DNA of 64,000 bases from Hansfordia pulvinata (Eukaryota > Ascomycota > Sordariomycetes > Xylariales). The number at the start of each line of letters is the position of its first letter. Within the stretch, counting starts at the first letter, position 1. The notes under the pieces were generated by a model. That model was not told the DNA's origin. It saw only the letters and a program-made list of their open reading frames with translations, and searched no databases. Both the position numbers and the translations under genes were made by a program. Below are positions 41,945 through 53,127 of this stretch, one piece after another. Location: the NCBI GenBank assembly GCA_006538405.1, contig BJKQ01000007.1, positions 1,426,001 to 1,490,000 of the forward strand. Reading direction: 5' to 3'.

Positions 41945-43019
41945 AAGAGCGAGATGCGATGCGGACAGCAAGTGGGACCGGGCAGAAACCCCGCTTTGCA
42001 ACGCTGTGGTGGGTGACGCCGACGGGGTTGGCGATGCAGTCAGGTGCTGTAGGTGCTGTAAGGTTACGAAGTACCTCCAAGTAAGCGTGAACCTGTACGT
42101 GTGCGAGCATGGAACTGAAATATGTCCCCGGAAACACAAGTACTTCAGCAGTTATGAAGGGACCAGGGCTTCCAGCTACTTCCAATTAGGCATCAATCCA
42201 TGCAACTCGTGCCTCCCTGATTTGGCATATGTAGCGTGTCCAAATGACCCGCGGAAAGTGCAGGAGTTGCTCTTGTGAGGTACATGTAGGTATGTGGAAA
42301 GCGCGACTGCTTGTCGACGGCTTCCATCCCACTTACCACCGTCGACAATCTACAACCGGCAACACTGACGACTGCCTTACTCCTCACAGCGTCCTTCACA
42401 GACATCGTCCCGTCCCGTCCTGTCTGACGCCAGATTCAAAAGCTAGAGATTCGTCCCATATATATTTCAACACCTGGACTGACGAGCCCCGCTGTTCTCT
42501 TGCCTCTCCCCTGCCCACCCAAGGCCGACTCCCGACGCCCCGACGCTTCGATGCTGATTCGGCGAGAGCCCCGACTCGCCTCGCAGACTGGCCGGCCTCT
42601 ACCCACAACGCAACACCCCACCTTCTCCGCAAAGCCGATGAGAGATCGTGTGGGGTTGGCTGCAACATGGATGGGCAGTGTGGAGGTGGGGAAGCTATGG
42701 ATGCCACCAAGTGCCAGTGCCAGGCCAAGCCAGCCCGGACCACGCCCCAGCGATCCCGGGCGGCGTAGCTGGCTGTCCTGGCACGCCGGCGGCTCCCTTC
42801 GGTCCGACGCATGACCATCGTCGTCTGTCGAACAGCAGGGAGACACCGCTTCCATCGTGGCACGCCCCCGTCCCGTCTTCAGCTGCCCAACCCCACCATC
42901 CACCTCGGAGCTGCTCGCCTCCCACCGCCTCGAGTCAGCCCCCCGCCTCTCGCGTCCAACATTCGGCCTCCTGCCCGTCCGCAACTGCCACTCCCTCCGT
43001 CGCGTTCGTCATTTCCGTC
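41945..43019. other. 1.07-kb intergenic region upstream of the bHLH gene
   Basis: No supported gene. A TATATATTT element lies at about 42460. Pyrimidine-rich DNA with several short upstream ATG frames precedes the bHLH start, so a long leader with upstream ORFs is possible. Confidence 0.45.
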
Positions 43020-44040
43020 ATGGCTTCTTACGATTCGCATCACGATGGCCCCAGCCACCAAGGACAAGGCCTCGAGTCCATGTCACCCGAAAACCCGGAG
43101 CCCGGCACAGGGTCTCAGAAGAAGAAGAAGCGTGTCCGCAACTTCACTACGAACGACCGCGCCGCCCATCGCATATTTGAGAGATCCCGCCGCGAGGCTT
43201 TCAAGGAGAGACTAACGGTAAGCGCTGCCCTTCCACCCCCAATGATTTTGATGCCCTGGGCATCAAATGCCTGTGTAAACGAGCGAGCGAGCGAGCGAGC
43301 GACAGCTCTTCTGACGCGTCAACGGAATCTGCACCCCTCCGGCCTTCCAGAATCTTGCCAACCTCCTGCCGTCAATAGCCGGTACAGACCCCCAGCGCCT
43401 GTCCAAGCACATTGTGCTCGATGAGGGGATCACCTACATCCACGAGCGCCAGCAAATGCTACGCTCCGCCCTCTGCGAGCGCGACGAGCTGCTGGCCGAG
43501 CTCAACCAGTGGCGCAGCGGAGCAGGTATGGCTCCAAAGCAGCCCGGCGTCGTCGACGCCACTGCATCGGCACCAGCGGTTTCGGGATTGCCAAGCAGCC
43601 CTGGCAACGCCGCTTCTACATCCCCCGAGGAGCTTGGAGGTCATCCACCAGCTCTTGACACGAGTGCCGGCCGTCTTTCAGTTGATGAGAGCACTGTCCC
43701 GGTCCCGCTGACCGCGCCAGCCGCCATGGCGGTACGCCCTTGGGACGCGATTGAGAACCTGAACATAGATTTCGACGCCGGCAGTAGTGGCGATCTGGCT
43801 CAAAGCGCTGGCATACTTGGAAATGCAGCGGATAGCTCGCTCGGGTCGCAGCAGCTGGACAACCATCACTCTATGGCCGATTTCCCGGTCTCTTTCGACA
43901 CGTCAGCATCGGCGGCATTTTTTCCGGCTTTTCAGCACGACTTTGGTTCCTCTCACATGCCTCCGATCGGTGGCCTGGAAATTTCGTTGTCGCCAGCTAC
44001 CACGCAGGGTCGACGCGATTTTCCGCCCTGGCCCGCCTGA
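43020..44040 (+). CDS. Basic helix-loop-helix transcription factor
   Basis: Two exons, join(43020..43217, 43351..44040), give 295 residues. After a Lys-rich stretch (QKKKKRVRNF, a probable nuclear signal) the basic region and helix 1 read RAAHRIFERSRREAFKERLT, interrupted by a 133-bp intron and continued as NLANLLPSIAGT. The loop and helix 2 follow (LSKHIVLDEGITYIHERQQM), running into a short coiled helix. His, Glu and Arg in the basic region fit E-box (CANNTG) binding as a dimer. The remaining 180 residues are Ser/Pro/Ala-rich with scattered aromatic and acidic residues and probably form an activation region. The intron holds a GAGC tetranucleotide run. Targets cannot be named. Confidence 0.9.
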
Positions 44041-44375
44041 AGTTCGCCTCGGCATTCGCACCCATCTATCCATACTTCGACTTTCACACACCGACCCAAA
44101 AGCCGCGTGGCTATCGGGTCGGTTGTATGATATGTTACACCGCATCATCAAGCATTTGGCAGCATCAATCTCAGGAGCGGCATTGATCTTTCATCAACAC
44201 CATGAAGGTAAACGGCACGAGGCCTAACGAAATCAGTTTCCTTGCGTATGCATTGATCGGCGCTATCCTTTAGCTATTTGTACTCTCGACACTCGATCCA
44301 GTCTGGAGAGCCCACAAAACTCCCTCCAACTGTCGCCAGTCAGTCCACCTTCAAGTTGCATTCCGAAATGCACCA
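44041..44375. other. Short convergent intergenic region
   Basis: 335 bp between the stop codons of the bHLH gene (+) and the transaldolase gene (-). It should hold both 3' ends. No other feature seen. Confidence 0.6.
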
Positions 44376-45957
44376 TTAGAGCTGCGATAGCGCCTTCTCG
44401 ACCTTCTCCTTGCTACGGTTCTCGCCGCCGGTGAAGAGGGTCAAGGCGTCGAGAAGGCGGGCCTTGGCGATGGGGTCGCTCTCGATGGCGTCGTCGAGCG
44501 CCTTGCCGCTGTTGGCCAGGTAGTCGACAGAAGTGTCGGCAGCCTTCTCATCCCAGCCCTTGGATACCAGCGGGTCGGTCTTGGCCAGCTTGAGCAGGCG
44601 GGCAGGAGCAGGGCCGGCATTCTTGTACACATGCTGAGGCTTGGGCACGCCCTCGCCTGGCTGCTTGGTGCCGTCGTACTTGAGCTCGGCCAGCTGGTCC
44701 AGCACCGCGGGCGAGATGGTTGCGGAGTGGCATCCCATTTCGCCGGCCGCCATGGCCTCCTTGGGGGTGATGAAGCTGTTTGGAGGGTCACAGGTGGTGT
44801 CAGCGCGAGAGAAGAATGGGGGGGGAGGGGGGCGAGGGCGTCCGGACTGACCTGGCGTTCTTCAAAAGGGGCTGATCCTCTCCCGTCTCCTTGTAGAGCC
44901 TCTTGTACGTCTCAATGATGTTGTAGACACGGGCGCTATTGGGGTGTTGTGTGGCGGGGTCTTCGACGTCGGGCCACAGCTTAAGTTCGTCGTGCGCGCG
45001 GGTTTCTAGAGTCGCCCGGTCCCTGGAATCAGCATTCCGTTCTCGGAAACGAAATTTGTGTGTTGTGTATGGTGTGCGAGTGTCTGCTTACCATTGAAGT
45101 AAGGGCTGATGTAGAGGGTGCCGGCCTGGCTGCAGGCGATGGCCTGGGGGAGGCCGAACAGGGCGGTGCCGAGGGTGGGGATGCCCTCCTGGCGGGAGAG
45201 GATCTTGGCGGCGTTGAGGGCGGGGCCGGTGGAGGGGATCTTGATGCAGTAGCGGTCGCGGCCGATGCCGGCGCGGCGGAACTCCTGGTCGTAGAGGCGG
45301 GCGTGGGCGAGGGTGGCCTCGGTGTCGTAGGCCTTGGAGGGCAGGGTTTGCAGGAGAACGCGGCCGGAGATGAGGTCGATGTTCTTCTTGCACATGAGGA
45401 CGGCCTGTGGGGGTGGGGGGGAGGAGAGACGTTAGATTATCGATGCTATGATGGTATGCCAGGTTGGGGAAGACCAAAAAGAATAGTGAGAGAAAAGAGG
45501 AAGGGAAAAAAAAACTCAGGAGGGCCAGCCGGAACTGGTCTCTCCATCGTTTTTTTTTTCTTTCTTCTCGGTTTGGTGTGTGTGTGTGTGTGTGTTGCTC
45601 ACCATGCGGGTGTAGACGGCGAGCCAGCCGGCGTCCTTGAGCTCGCGGGCGGTCTGGGCCAGCAGGTCGGCGTTGTAGTCGGCGCCCATCTCGTCGTCGA
45701 CCCACAGCTGGTTGCTGGTCTGGTCGTGGGCCTTGATGGGGAACTTTTTGATCCAGTCGTGGTTGAGGGTGTCGACGTCGATGTTCACTGCGAAGGGCGA
45801 GGTCAGTTAATAGAAATGACTGTTGGTTTTTGGAAGAAGAAGATGAGGATGATGAAGAAGAAGAAGAGGGAGGAGGAGAAGGATTAGAGAGAAAGTGTTG
45901 TTGCTTACACTGCTCCTCGAGCTTCTCGAGCCACGTCTGGGGGGATGCGCTGCCCAT
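44376..45957 (-). CDS. Transaldolase-family protein, divergent
   Basis: Five exons, complement(join(44376..44775, 44852..45005, 45092..45404, 45603..45787, 45909..45957)), in phase, give 366 residues. The Schiff-base lysine sits in CIKIPST (Lys about 133). Other family blocks are NIDVDTLNHDWI, DLISGRVLLQTLPSKAYDT, GLPQAIACSQAGTLYISPYFN, LWPDVEDPATQHPNSARV and FITPKEAMAAGEMGCHSATI. Transaldolase moves a dihydroxyacetone unit between sugar phosphates in the non-oxidative pentose phosphate pathway. Blocks such as YFNETRAHDELKLWPDVED and ALFGLPQAIA differ from canonical TAL1 (SPFVGRI, LLFS), so this looks like a paralogous fungal clade whose substrate may differ. Exon 4 begins at a CTCTAG acceptor; the stronger-looking CCAG 17 bases earlier breaks frame. 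Introns are microsatellite-rich (GT and TCTTCT runs). Confidence 0.88.
45568..45596. repeat. (GT)n repeat in a transaldolase intron
   Basis: A GT dinucleotide run preceded by a T9 stretch, inside the intron 45405-45602 near its 5' splice site on the minus strand. Confidence 0.85.
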
Positions 45958-46136
45958 TGTTGCTTCTTGGGGGGAGGAAGGGGGGGGGATGGCTTATGGG
46001 TGCTCGTGTGGTTGTCGTAATGAATTATTCTGACTGCGTTGGATTTGTGGTGTTTTTGAGGGCACTTTTCGAGAGTGAGTTGATGAAGATGGAAGATGGT
46101 CGACTGTTTCTGATCCAAGGTGTTGAGGGGGGCAGA

Positions 46137-46144
46137 TATATATA
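46137..46144 (-). promoter_or_regulatory. TATA box of the transaldolase gene
   Basis: TATATATA about 180 bp upstream of the minus-strand start codon at 45957. No competing gene lies nearby. Confidence 0.5.
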
Positions 46145-46416
46145 AGAGGTCTTTTGCATTCTAGTATACCTATACCTACACACTTCTCCGTCGACATCTG
46201 CTAGCTCCACTCCCTCGCGCGCGGGTGTTGTACAGATTTGCAAGTTGCGGCTCGCGGGGCGAGCTGCATGTCACATGTGATCCCTCTGATGCGCCGTGGC
46301 ATCGGGTACGTGAATGAAAGAGATGAGCGGCGCGAAAGAAGAAGGCCTCGGGCCCAGCCCGCACTTGCAAACACGCAACAACACGACTCCGCAAAAAACA
46401 AAAAAAGGGACCCAGA

Positions 46417-46418
<2 letters not shown>

Positions 46419-46447
<29 letters not shown>
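46419..46447. repeat. (CT)n microsatellite
   Basis: A CT dinucleotide run of about 14 units in non-coding DNA. Confidence 0.9.
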
Positions 46448-46453
<6 letters not shown>

Positions 46454-47719
46454 CAGAGGCGCGGGCTTGCGATCCTGTGAGGAAAGAGAGAGAGGGGTGT
46501 CCGCAAGGAAGAGGAGGGGAGAGGGAGGGGTCGTGGGGTCCCGAGTCCCACCCCAAACCCCCGAACGCGCTGGCGCCGGGGCCCGGCGGAGGCGGCGGCG
46601 GCGGCGGGCGGGCCGCATCGTGACACACACAGGACCAAGCTGCGGCGGCGCGAACACACGCAGGGCGCCGCGGGCGGGCGGGCGGGACCATGCAGAGACA
46701 ACCCAAGACAAGACACACACAGGGCGAACCCCACCCACCACGGGGAGGGTCGCGGTCGGGCTGCGAGCAGCAAGCAGCATTTCGCGCTCGGCAGTAGTGG
46801 GAGTTTTAGGAGTACGAGTAGAGGGGTAAAGAATAATAAGTCCGTTCCACCGACACCCCCCCCCAACCCCACGGGGACACGACACAGGATGGCGGGGGAA
46901 GGGGGTGCTTTGGGCGGGCCTTGCTCGCGGTCTCTGCCGGTTTGAGTTGACGAGGTCTCAACATTGGCCTGTGTGTGAGAAGACAAGAGGTAATGGATGC
47001 TGCCCAGTGTAAATGCCCACCTCCTACGTGTATCCTGTCCAGCACTGAGTACCTTGAATTACCTAAGGTGTAGGTAGGTAGGTACCTGAGCAGTTCGCGT
47101 GTCTCGACTCGGAGCTATCGGCATTTAGACCTCGTCGTGAACACGGGGCTGTCTGCCTGCCTGACACGGGGTAGATCAAGCCTCTTTCTTGGTTGACATT
47201 GGACTACCTGGTGAGTGTCGAAGGACACGCGGCTCAGCAACCGGGCTACCCGGACCTCACTCGCGAGTCGTCCGTAGATCTTGAGCCCTGGACAGGGCAG
47301 GGCAGGGCATGCCTCGTGACTGGCGATGCCGGACTCCTGCTCCTGCTCCTCCCTCTCCCTAGTACCCGGGTGCGTGCTCTCCGAGAGTCGGACGAATGCG
47401 CCGACGACGGCCGGACAGGCTCCGGCGGCAGCACCTAGTAGGTAACCCGTTTTGGTGATGGACTGGACTTAAGAAGAGTGGTACCTGATTAGCTGCCGTG
47501 GTGGCCCGGCCCCATCCCTCGTGACCCTCGGAGCCCAGCGCTCGGCGCACAAGCCTCCGACGGCTCTGGCTGGTTTTGGCTCTGGCTCTGGCTCTGCTTC
47601 CCCAGACGGGCCCCCATTACCCCAGACGGGCTCGGGGTTGGCTGGCATCTACTCGAGGTAATAAGTCAGGTTCACTGGGGAGGAGCAGGGGTCCGATCTG
47701 CTCCCCACGCTGGCCCCGC

Positions 47720-47753
47720 CATCTCTCTCTCTCTCTCTCTCAGTGTGTGTGTG

Positions 47754-47781
<28 letters not shown>
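47720..47781. repeat. Compound (CT)n(GT)n(CT)n microsatellite
   Basis: Two CT runs flank a short GTGTGTGTGT core. Non-coding. Confidence 0.9.
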
Positions 47782-47785
<4 letters not shown>

Positions 47786-48080
47786 CCACATACGCTTGTC
47801 CACGTCAGGTCAGGGCATCGTGGGGTTGGCTTGGGGACCTGGACAGGGTGATGCGAGTATCTACTCCATAGGAGGTAGGTACGAGTACGGACACACACGC
47901 AGGGCAAGAGGCAGAACAGGCCGGTCGACAGGATTCCCCCACGGACACGCTCGGCATTCTCCCCCCGTCCATGCATCCGCTCTGGCTGGCTGGGTTGGTT
48001 CGTTGGGTTGGTTCGTTGGAGACGCCGTGGCTGCGGCTGCGGCTGGGTAAGGTAGCCCTAGACTCCCATAGATCTCGGGC

Positions 48081-48400
48081 CCTGCGCAGGGGGGCCATTG
48101 CCTGTGCTTTACCAGCTGCGGGTTTCGCACAATGGTGCTGCCTCATCTTGGGTGTGTAGTGTAGGTACGGTAGGTACCTGGACAGGGCCCCATGTCTGTG
48201 CACTCCATCTACCTATCCGTCGTCCCTGTGCAGGTTCTCAGGTGCTCTTGTCCCTGCGCAGGGGACCGGACTGGGCACCTGGGGCACCCATTCATTGGTC
48301 CTCGTACTCCGTAGCCCAGTTGTAAGTACTGGAAGCTCTCAACTGTGGCTGTCCTAGGAGGTACGTAGCTCAAGGTACATTCACGGCGGCCCTGCGCAGG
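48081..48400. repeat. Cluster of CCTGCGCAGG palindromes
   Basis: The perfect 10-bp palindrome occurs at 48081-48090, 48253-48262 and 48391-48400, with a one-mismatch copy (CCTGTGCAGG) at 48225-48234. Flanks also agree in part (GGCC or TCC before, GGG or GAC after). Four copies in 320 bp is far above chance. Confidence 0.75.
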
Positions 48401-49590
48401 ACTGCCCACGTCCAGTCCAATGGAGATTCCCCCGGATCGGGCCCCCACTTCCCACGCGAGGTATCCATTGTACCCCAGGTCAGGCACGCACCTCACGGCA
48501 CCTCCGATCGGGAGTACCTCTCGTACCGTACCGTAGGCGTGCAAACCAACACGCAGGGCATGCCACGACCCGGGTCACCTGACGGAACCGCCGACGGGGG
48601 GGTTTTCCAAGAATAAGCCAAGCGCCGTGCGAGGATCCGATCCCGGAAGCACACATGACATGGCGTGCGTGGAGTGGAGGCGGCGGACGAGGACGAGGAC
48701 GAGCTGCTGCTCTTGCTCTTGATCTTGCGCTTGCTGTGTGGCTTATGGACCCTCCCAGTTGGGCTTGTCGTCGTTCCGTCATCGCCATCGTCGTCATCGT
48801 CGTCGTCGTCGCACTCGTCGCCTGCAATACCAGAGGAGAGGGGGCCACTCGTTCACAACATTCTTCTACTACCACCTGCACGCATGCTATCTGGTAGGTA
48901 TCCAATTCAAAGGACCCGCGCGTTGGCCGGCTCATCAGCAGCCCGAGTCTGTCTGTTTTGTGTACGAGTACTACTTACTGCGCCCGGATTCGAGCTGCTG
49001 CGGGTTGCCACGAGGCCCGAGGTGCGCCCACGCGAGTCATGTAGCTCGTGACGGGCGGCCCACGAGTCTGGCCATCCAACCGGTCTACCAGCCGTCCCTC
49101 GCGTGGCTTGCAGTCAAGATGGGAATCTCGGTTCTCGGCCATGACTTGTCTATCTTGGCTTCTTGTTGGCCAAGCGCCCGCCGGCCCCAATCGTCGATTT
49201 GGATGGGGGTGTGTAGGAGGAGGAGCAGCAACATCAGCAGCCTGACCTTTACCTGGTTAGCTAAAACGGTACCTCCTATGTGCGTGTGTACCTACCTATT
49301 CATCCATCCAGGGGGATTACGAGTTAGGTACTTGGTTAGATCGAAGCGCAGGGACAGGGATCATGTCACATTGACACAGGCCAGAGAAAACCCCATGGGG
49401 AAAAAGCACGCTAGGGATGCGAGGCGGCGGGTCTCACCGGTCCTCTGGGTTCGGTGTTTCCCTGGGCGCACCAGAGCCGCCTGCGATGTCTCGCGTGGTG
49501 TTGTGACCGTCCGTACCTCATGTCACGTCGGCCCGGGCGAGTAGGATGTCCGCCCTGCGGCGAGGGGCTAACTGGAAAGTGAATCGCAAG

Positions 49591-49597
49591 TATATAA
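49591..49597 (+). promoter_or_regulatory. TATA box of the sugar transporter gene
   Basis: TATATAA 233 bp upstream of the start codon at 49830, followed by pyrimidine-rich leader with a CTG run at about 49678-49703. Confidence 0.45.
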
Positions 49598-49829
49598 CCC
49601 TCTGATGCCCTCTCGAGGCCTTGAACCAAAGTGATCGACATTGGCATTGCCTCCTCTCCCAGCCGGCCTGGTCTCTACTGCTGCTGCTGCTGCTGTTGCT
49701 GCTGCCAGTATATCGCATCTCCTCTGGCTTGACTTGCCTTGTCCTGTCTACAGCCTTACTGACATCCACCTCAAGAGTTTACGTGCATATCTCGAGTACC
49801 CACCGACAGTTGCAGAACCGGATCTCGTC

Positions 49830-50158
49830 ATGGCGGCCCACGTCTCCGACGACCTCAAGAAGGACGTCGCCAACGTCGACCACGTCGAACACCGCCTGCC
49901 CGACGCCTCCCTGTCCTACAACAGCAATGCCAGGTGAGTTTGGACCAACGGACACACTCTCTTCTCTCTCCCTCTCCCTCTCCAGCACGACCAACAAGAA
50001 TCCCAAAACTAACACAAACCCCTTCCAGAATCGCCAACCCGCTCATCGGCCTCTCCCGCGCCGAGCTCAAGTCGCAGGTCTCCCGCTTCTGCGACGAGTA
50101 CGGCTTCCAGGCCGACGAGGACGTCTTCTACCGCGGCGCCCTGGCCGCCCAGCACCAG

Positions 50159-50193
<35 letters not shown>

Positions 50194-52127
50194 CTTTGCC
50201 GCCGTGGCCGAGCTGACCGACGACGACAAGCGGCTCCTGGCCCGCGAGACCACGCACAAGTGGCACCTGCCCCGCAAGCTGTACTTCACCATCGCCGTGT
50301 GCTCGCTGGGCTCCGCCATCCAGGGCTGGGACAACACGGGCGCCAACGGCGCCAACCTGAGCTTCCCCAAGGAGTTTGGCATCGAGCACGACGAGTGGCT
50401 CATTGGCGTCATCAACTCGGTGAGTCTCTCTCTCTCTCTCTCTCTCCCGCCTACAGAATCAAGCCTGGAGTCTTTTCACCTTCTTGAATCTCTACTCTCC
50501 CGTCTTGAGTCTTCCGCTGACAAGATTCTACTCCCCAGGCCCCCACGTTGTTCGGCCTGGCCTCCGCGTGGGCCGCCGACCCCGTCAACAACTACCTGGG
50601 CCGCCGCGGCACCGTCTTCCTGACGGGCCTGTTCTGCATCTTCCCCGTCCTGGCGCAGGCCTTCACCCGCGACTGGCAGGGCCTGCTGATCTGCCGCCTG
50701 TTCATGGGCCTCGGCATGGGCATCAAGATCTCCACCATCCCCGTCTTCACCGCCGAGGTCGCCCCCGCGGCCATCCGCGGCGGGCTCGTCACCTCGTTCC
50801 AGCTCTGGGTCGCCTTCGGCATCCTCGTCGGCTTCGGCTCCAACCTCATCTTCTTCCAGATCGGCGACCTGGCCTGGCGCTTCCAGCTCGCCGCCGCCTT
50901 CGCGCCCGCCATCCCCGTCTGCGTCTTCGTCTGGTGGTGCCCCGAGTCCCCCCGCTGGCTCATGAAGAAGGGCCGCTACCAGGATTCGTTCGCCTCCTTC
51001 TGCCAGCTGCGCAACAGCCCCATGCAGGCCGCCCGCGACCTGTACTACGCCCACTGCCAGGTCGCCGAGGAGCGCGACGCCTTCGGCGGCGTCAGCCTGC
51101 CCCGCCGCGCCCTCGAGCTCTTCACCGTGCCGCGCATCCGCCGGGCGACTATCGCCTCCGCCTGGATCACCATCTCGCAGCAGTTCAGCGGCATCAACAT
51201 CATGGCCTTCTACAGCTCCACCATCTTCGCCAACGCCGGCTACTCCCAGATGCAGTGCCTGCTGGCCTCCCTCGGCTTCGGCGCCGTCACCTTCGTCTTC
51301 GCCGTCCCCGCCGTTTACACCATGGACACCTTCGGCCGCCGCAACCTCATGCTCGCCACCTTCCCTAACATGGCCTGGTGCCTGCTCGCCGCCGGCCTGT
51401 CGTTCCTCATCCCCGAGGCCAACGCCGCCAGGACCCCTCTGATCGCCTTCTTCATCTACCTCTTCACCGCCTTCTACGGTCCCGGTAAGACACCGTCTCT
51501 CCTGTCCTCTCTCCCCTCTTTCCCACAGCCAAAGGCAGTTCCTAGTGCCAGAGTTCCTTGTGTCAGCGCCATAAACAAGTTCTAACCCGGCCATAGGCAT
51601 CGGGCCCATGCCCTCCATCTACTTCTCCGAGTCCTTCCCCCTCTCCCACCGCGAGCTCGGCGCCGCCTTCACCATCTGCGTCAACAACGCCGTCGGCAGC
51701 GCCCTCGGCCTGACCTTCCCCGCCCTGCTGGCCCGCATCGGCGCCCCGGGCGCCTTTGGCTTCTACGCCGGCCTCAACATCCTGGCTTTCATCGTCATCT
51801 TCTTCATCGTTCCGGAGACCAAGTGAGTTTTTTCTTTGTCTCTATATTTTTTACTAGCTCTCCCCCCCGCCCCCCTCCCCTCAAAGACAATTCAACTAAT
51901 AAGTTCTACCTCTTTTTCTCAGGCAACGCACTCTCGAGGAGCTCGACTACATCTTCGGCGTGCCCACCCGCCGCCACGTCGCCTACCAGACCGGCACCTG
52001 GCTCCCCTACGTCGTCAAGCGCTACCTCTTCCTGCAGCGCGGCGCCAAGCTGGAGCCCCTGTACCACCCCGACGGGGCGGACGCCGGCGCCGCCTCCGTT
52101 GCTGCCGGGGGCGTCTCCAGGGTCTGA
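49830..52127 (+). CDS. MFS sugar/polyol transporter
   Basis: Five exons, join(49830..49933, 50029..50419, 50539..51484, 51597..51822, 51923..52127), in phase, give 623 residues. Twelve hydrophobic helices carry sugar-porter signatures: GRRGTVFLTG after helix 2, RLFMGLGMGIKISTIPVFTAEVAPAAIRG split over helices 4-5, PESPRWLMKKGR before the central loop, QQFSGINIMAFYSSTIF in helix 7, FGRRN, and PETK after helix 12, with that codon split by intron 4. The protein should sit in the plasma membrane as a proton symporter or facilitator. The N-terminal tail before helix 1 is long (about 120 residues) and contains an 11-glycine run from GGC codons. Helix 1 (SLGSAIQGWDNTGANGANL) has an unusual GWDN instead of the common GYD-type motif. 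Substrate unknown. Confidence 0.92.
50160..50193 (+). repeat. (GGC)n repeat coding polyGly
   Basis: Eleven in-frame GGC codons in the cytosolic N-terminal tail of the transporter. Confidence 0.9.
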
Positions 52128-53127
52128 TTTTCTTGATCGCGGTCGTGGGGGGGAGGTTACTGGCATAGTGGGAGGGTCTGTCTTTCGAATTTTCTTCTTG
52201 TTTGATTTTTTGCCTCTGTTCGTTGTCGTCTGGGGAAGTGGTAAACAAAGACTCAGACCGGTCGTGTGTGAGGTAGATGAGGAAGACCCGCAGTCATCGG
52301 TTTGTGTGTGTATCGAAATGAAGAAAACGCTTCAACCCTCACGTAAAGGCGCGCCGCATTGCCCACACATGCATGGATCGCATTTTCTGATTCTAGGTTC
52401 CCGTGTTCCCTTTTGGCAAGGAAAAACGCCCTCGGAAAACCGCCCCAACTGCGTTCCTGTCAGACCGCGGTAGCGCTGCATCGGCCCCCATTCCGCTTGT
52501 TAATCTCACTCGCGCGACTCGCCGCGCTTCGATGACTGCTCTCATCACTGTCCTGCGGTGCAGACAGACACCTCCGGGGAGAGTCAAGAGTTTGCTGAGA
52601 AGCTGGCAACCTCGGAAGCGGAAGTGCTGGAGGATCAGAACCTCAAAGATCAATCTCAAAACGAGCGCGGCAACTTGCAAGACTCTTCTTGTTAGTAGCA
52701 ATCACGCAAACCCATCGATTCGCTAAACTACCCACCACATCGAGTCGAGCCAGACCGGAGGCAGCAGCGGAAAAAAGGGGCGGAAGACGGAGACCGAGAA
52801 CGCTGGAGAGTAATTTCCTGAAGAATACAACAACTGCCTATACCAGCAAACACAAGACTCACACGCTAAAAGCACGCCGGCCTCCAGCGTCAGTCAAAAT
52901 CTATGTACATAGGTAGGTGGGTGGGTATATACACCAAAAGCTGCCAGCGCTTCGCGAACCGTGACACGGGCGCCAGCCACCCGATCGCCCCCGCCCGGGC
53001 CCTGACCTCGTCGTCTCTTCGGCTCGCAGGGCGCACCGAGGAGCCATGCGAAGCGTTGGCGAGACCGCTTCCATCTCTCCAAGAGGACTCCCTCTGCGAG
53101 CAAGATCCTCATGACCGATTACTCCAT
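52128..53127. other. 1.0-kb convergent intergenic region
   Basis: This lies between the stop codons of the transporter (+) and the small secreted protein (-). No supported coding. A short TAGGTAGGTGGGTGGG run lies at about 52912-52926. Confidence 0.55.

Larger units (their letters stand above)
45958..49829. other. 3.9-kb divergent intergenic region
   Basis: This lies between the transaldolase (-) and the sugar transporter (+). No supported gene. It holds CT and GT microsatellites, a cluster of CCTGCGCAGG palindromes at 48081-48400, repeated CCTGGACAGGG at about 47286, 47838 and 48177, a tandem GTTGGTTCGTTGG pair at about 47993-48020, TAGGTACC motifs at 47065-47095 and 48160-48180, TACGAGTA motifs at about 46813, 47880 and 48961, and TATA elements near both genes. 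Confidence 0.5.

Noticed and set aside
44852..45022. Earlier acceptor (CCAG, exon from 45022) for transaldolase exon 4
   Set aside because: It shifts frame and hits a stop at once. The CTCTAG acceptor starting the exon at 45005 restores YFNETRAHDELK in phase.
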